From Candidatus Campbellbacteria bacterium CG22_combo_CG10-13_8_21_14_all_36_13 (lineage in GTDB: Bacteria; Patescibacteriota; Minisyncoccia; Phycocordibacterales; PCTT01): DNA of 14,171 nt. A program made the translations under genes and the position numbers. Of this stretch, positions 12,716 to 14,171 are shown in pieces (positions within the stretch are counted from its first letter, which is position 1; every line of letters starts with the position of its first letter). Location of the stretch: the NCBI GenBank assembly GCA_002771585.1, contig PCTT01000035.1, forward strand, positions 1 to 14,171, read 5' to 3'. The notes under the pieces were generated by a model that saw only the letters and a list, made by a program, of their open reading frames with translations, searched no databases and was not told the origin of the DNA.

Positions 12716-13373
12716 GAATACATTAAAGAAAATTTCGCCTGCCTGCCGAAGCCTCGGCGCAGGCAGGGATTTCGGATTTCGGATTTCGGATTTCCTTTCT
12801 GTTTCTAAAAAACAGAAAGGATTCTCTCTTGTGGAGCTCCTTGTAACAATTGGTATTTTTGGAATGATAACCAGTATTGTGTTTACAAATCAGTCAGACT
12901 TTAATTCTTCAATCAAACTTACAAACCTTGCTTACGAAGTGGCGTTAAAGGTGCGTGAGGCACAGACTTATGGTGTTAGCGTAAGAGAGTTTGGTGCAGG
13001 TAATTTTGATCTTGGTTATGGTGTTTATTTTTCACAAGACTCGCCAACAACATTTATATTTTTTGGTGATTTTAGTGGAAATTATAAATATGGACCAAGC
13101 ACTACAGAAACAGTGGATTCATTGTCTATTGCTGGTGAGTTTAAAATGGAAAAATTTTGTGTAATAAATAATTCCGGGTTGGAAACCTGTAGTAGTACAT
13201 CAGGAACAACAAAAGAATTAAATATTGTGTTCAAGAGGCCTAAACAAGACGCGATAATTTCTACGAATCTTGGCGGGGGTTACAAATCTGCAAGAGTAAT
13301 TCTAACGTCTAATGCTGGAGGACAGAGGGTGGTGCGTGTTGATTCAAGTGGTCAGATTTATGTAGAACAATAA
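12693..13373 (+). CDS. GspH/FimT-like pseudopilin with a repeat-derived long leader
   Basis: The prepilin motif QKGFSLVELLVTIGIFG puts the PilD cleavage after G43, leaving mature F44 and Glu5-equivalent E48, then a hydrophobic helix. The mature part (183 residues) is beta-rich, with GVYFSQDSPTTFIFFGDFSG and a C-terminal VDSSGQIYVEQ, like GspH/FimT minor pseudopilins that prime the fibre tip. The leader is 43 residues, much longer than the usual 5-25, and is encoded by GAATTAC repeats, a CCTGCC hairpin and four GGATTTC units. No ATG, GTG or TTG lies closer in frame; only rare ATT codons do. Translation may really start there, or the long leader is tolerated because it is cut off. The ATG has no Shine-Dalgarno sequence. 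Confidence 0.8.
   Translation: MNYELRIKNTLKKISPACRSLGAGRDFGFRISDFLSVSKKQKGFSLVELLVTIGIFGMITSIVFTNQSDFNSSIKLTNLAYEVALKVREAQTYGVSVREFGAGNFDLGYGVYFSQDSPTTFIFFGDFSGNYKYGPSTTETVDSLSIAGEFKMEKFCVINNSGLETCSSTSGTTKELNIVFKRPKQDAIISTNLGGGYKSARVILTSNAGGQRVVRVDSSGQIYVEQ
12738..12794 (+). repeat. CCTGCC hairpin plus GGATTTC heptamer array inside the leader region
   Basis: CCTGCCTGC-CGA (12738-12749) pairs with TCG-GC-GCAGGCAGG (12754-12767), a 12-bp stem with a 2-nt bulge, strongly GC-rich against its AT-rich surroundings. Such CCTGCC/GGCAGG palindromes are, from memory, dispersed in Parcubacteria genomes. It runs straight into four perfect copies of GGATTTC (12767-12794). Confidence 0.8.
12794..12820 (+). 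repeat. Perfect 11-bp hairpin ending at the prepilin cleavage codon
   Basis: CCTTTCTGTTT (12794-12804) and AAACAGAAAGG (12810-12820) are perfect inverted copies with a CTAAA loop. The last two bases are the first two of the Gly43 codon at which PilD cuts. In mRNA this would be a stable stem directly before the conserved pilin helix. Confidence 0.75.
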
Positions 13374-13374
13374 A

Positions 13375-13421
13375 GAATTATGAATTATGCCTGCCCGCCT
13401 TTGGCGGGAATTATGAATTAT
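13375..13421 (+). repeat. GAATTAT heptamers split by a GC-rich hairpin
   Basis: Two GAATTAT units (13375-13388), then GCCTG and the perfect hairpin CCCGCC-TTT-GGCGGG (13394-13408), then two more GAATTAT units (13408-13421). The layout looks like a GC-rich palindrome inserted within a heptamer array. It fills the spacer between the two pseudopilin genes. Confidence 0.8.
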
Positions 13422-13485
13422 GAATACGAACACTAACAACAAAAGAATAATAAACAATGAAAGCAAGTCGTCGTTTTTGGGGCGT

Positions 13486-14115
13486 ATGCTAAAAGCTAAA
13501 AGCTATAAGCTAAAAACTAATCAAGGTTTTACTCTCATTGAAATGATGGTTGCACTATCACTTTTTTCTGTTGTTGTTACTGTTGCTTTTGGGGCTCTTA
13601 TGACACTAATTGACTCAAACAAAAAGGCACAAGCCATAGAGACATTAATGACTAATATAAACTTTGTAATAGATGATATTTCTCGTAACGCGAGGGTTGG
13701 TTCAAATTTTCATTGTGCCACAAACCCAGCAGCCCCTGGTACAATTACAACAACAAATGACTGTGGCACCTCAAGCCTTTTAAATGATCCCGGGCATCTA
13801 TTAGCATTTGAGCCATTCAGCGGCAACAAGATATCATCTAGCGATCAATATATATACTGGTTTGACACCGCGACTAATAGTATAAAAAAATCAACCAACG
13901 GTACTTTGGCGGGTGGAACCTCAATAACATCTCCCAGCATAAAGATAGAAACTTTTGATTTGTATGTTCTCGGTTCATCAAGTGCTAGTGCTACAGGGGA
14001 CACTAAACAACCAAGAATTACCTTATTGGTTAAGGGTACTATAGGTGTTGGAACCAAAATTGCAACAGATTTTCATATACAGACGACCATAACAGAAAGA
14101 TTGATTGATTTTTAA
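13486..14115 (+). CDS. PilW/GspJ-like pseudopilin
   Basis: The prepilin site is NQGFTLIEMMVALSLFSVVV, with cleavage after Gly, mature Phe1 and Glu5. The following helix continues through LIDSNKKAQAIETLMTNINFVIDDISRNAR, the Asp/Arg-rich pattern typical of PilW and GspJ minor pseudopilins. The beta-rich head has two cysteines (in NFHCATNP and NDCGTSS) close enough for a disulfide, and ends TDFHIQTTITERLIDF. I chose ATG 13486, which gives a 15-residue leader; an in-frame ATG at 13420 inside a GAATTAT repeat would give 37 residues. The leader (MLKAKSYKLKTNQG) is largely encoded by GCTAAAA heptamers. It would join the GspH-like protein in the tip complex. More pseudopilins may follow beyond the window. 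Confidence 0.85.
   Translation: MLKAKSYKLKTNQGFTLIEMMVALSLFSVVVTVAFGALMTLIDSNKKAQAIETLMTNINFVIDDISRNARVGSNFHCATNPAAPGTITTTNDCGTSSLLNDPGHLLAFEPFSGNKISSSDQYIYWFDTATNSIKKSTNGTLAGGTSITSPSIKIETFDLYVLGSSSASATGDTKQPRITLLVKGTIGVGTKIATDFHIQTTITERLIDF
13488..13515 (+). repeat. GCTAAAA heptamer array encoding a prepilin leader
   Basis: Four tandem heptamers (GCTAAAA, GCTAAAA, GCTATAA, GCTAAAA) start at the last base of the ATG at 13486 and encode most of the leader peptide upstream of the PilD site. This is a second case in the window of tandem repeat DNA forming a prepilin leader. Confidence 0.75.
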
Positions 14116-14171
14116 AAGAAGTCCATAAATTCCATAAAGTCGAAAGCCTATAAAGTTTACAAAGTCCACCT
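14116..14171 (+). repeat. Terminal spacer with ATAAAGTC-type repeats
   Basis: The end of the window is built of imperfect copies of CCATAAAGTC and CTATAAAGTT. It contains ATAAAGTCGAAAG (14134-14146), identical to 4223-4235 after pilM. It holds no gene or terminator and continues beyond the window. Confidence 0.7.

Noticed and set aside
12831..12833. GTG start for the GspH-like gene preceded by AAAGGA
   Set aside because: It would remove the GFSLVE prepilin signal and the start of the helix, which are conserved and needed for PilD processing; the AAAGGA is part of the hairpin and of the Lys-Gly codons.

Overview
The window is AT-rich bacterial chromosomal DNA. Several traits point to a member of the Patescibacteria/CPR, most likely a Parcubacteria-type lineage: a monoderm-style type IV pilus (T4P) cluster with no PilQ secretin in view, a free-standing HTH plus LAGLIDADG protein of a type I remember as common in CPR genomes, spacers filled with short tandem repeats and GC-rich CCTGCC/GGCAGG hairpins, and start codons that mostly lack a Shine-Dalgarno sequence. 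This assignment is inference; no rRNA or phylogenetic marker is present.

Layout. Positions 1-162 are a GC-rich stretch with no credible gene. Next come tRNA-Ser(GCU) on the minus strand (163-249), an HTH/LAGLIDADG protein on the minus strand (313-1320), a YrbG-type calcium/sodium antiporter (1453-2406), and a convergent ComF-like phosphoribosyltransferase (2403-3056, minus). From 3108 to the end, every gene belongs to one plus-strand T4P locus: pilM, pilN, pilO, a small secreted PilP-like protein, pilB, a lone receiver-domain response regulator, pilT, pilC, two major-pilin genes, pilD, and two pseudopilins (GspH/FimT-like and PilW/GspJ-like). The last spacer (14116-14171) is repeat DNA like that between pilM and pilN.

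How it works together. PilM (cytoplasmic, actin-like), PilN and PilO (single-pass membrane proteins) and the PilP-like protein should form the alignment complex. PilC is the platform, PilB powers extension and PilT retraction. PilD cleaves and methylates the two PilA-type pilins and the pseudopilins that would prime the fibre. The response regulator sits between the two motor genes, has its own extended -10 promoter, and overlaps pilT by a TAATG junction, so it is a good candidate for switching pilus dynamics. The locus appears to be several transcription units: promoter-like sequences precede pilM, pilN, the regulator, pilA1, pilA2 and pilD, and clear intrinsic terminators follow pilA1 and pilA2.

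Most noteworthy: -10 boxes placed so close to start codons that transcripts would be leaderless or nearly so; a roughly 108-bp element with inverted ends and flanking direct repeats between pilC and pilA1; a foldable pilA1 leader with competing stems; two pilins with identical first 34 residues and unrelated remainders; and heptamer tandem repeats that fill pilus spacers and run into prepilin leader peptides.
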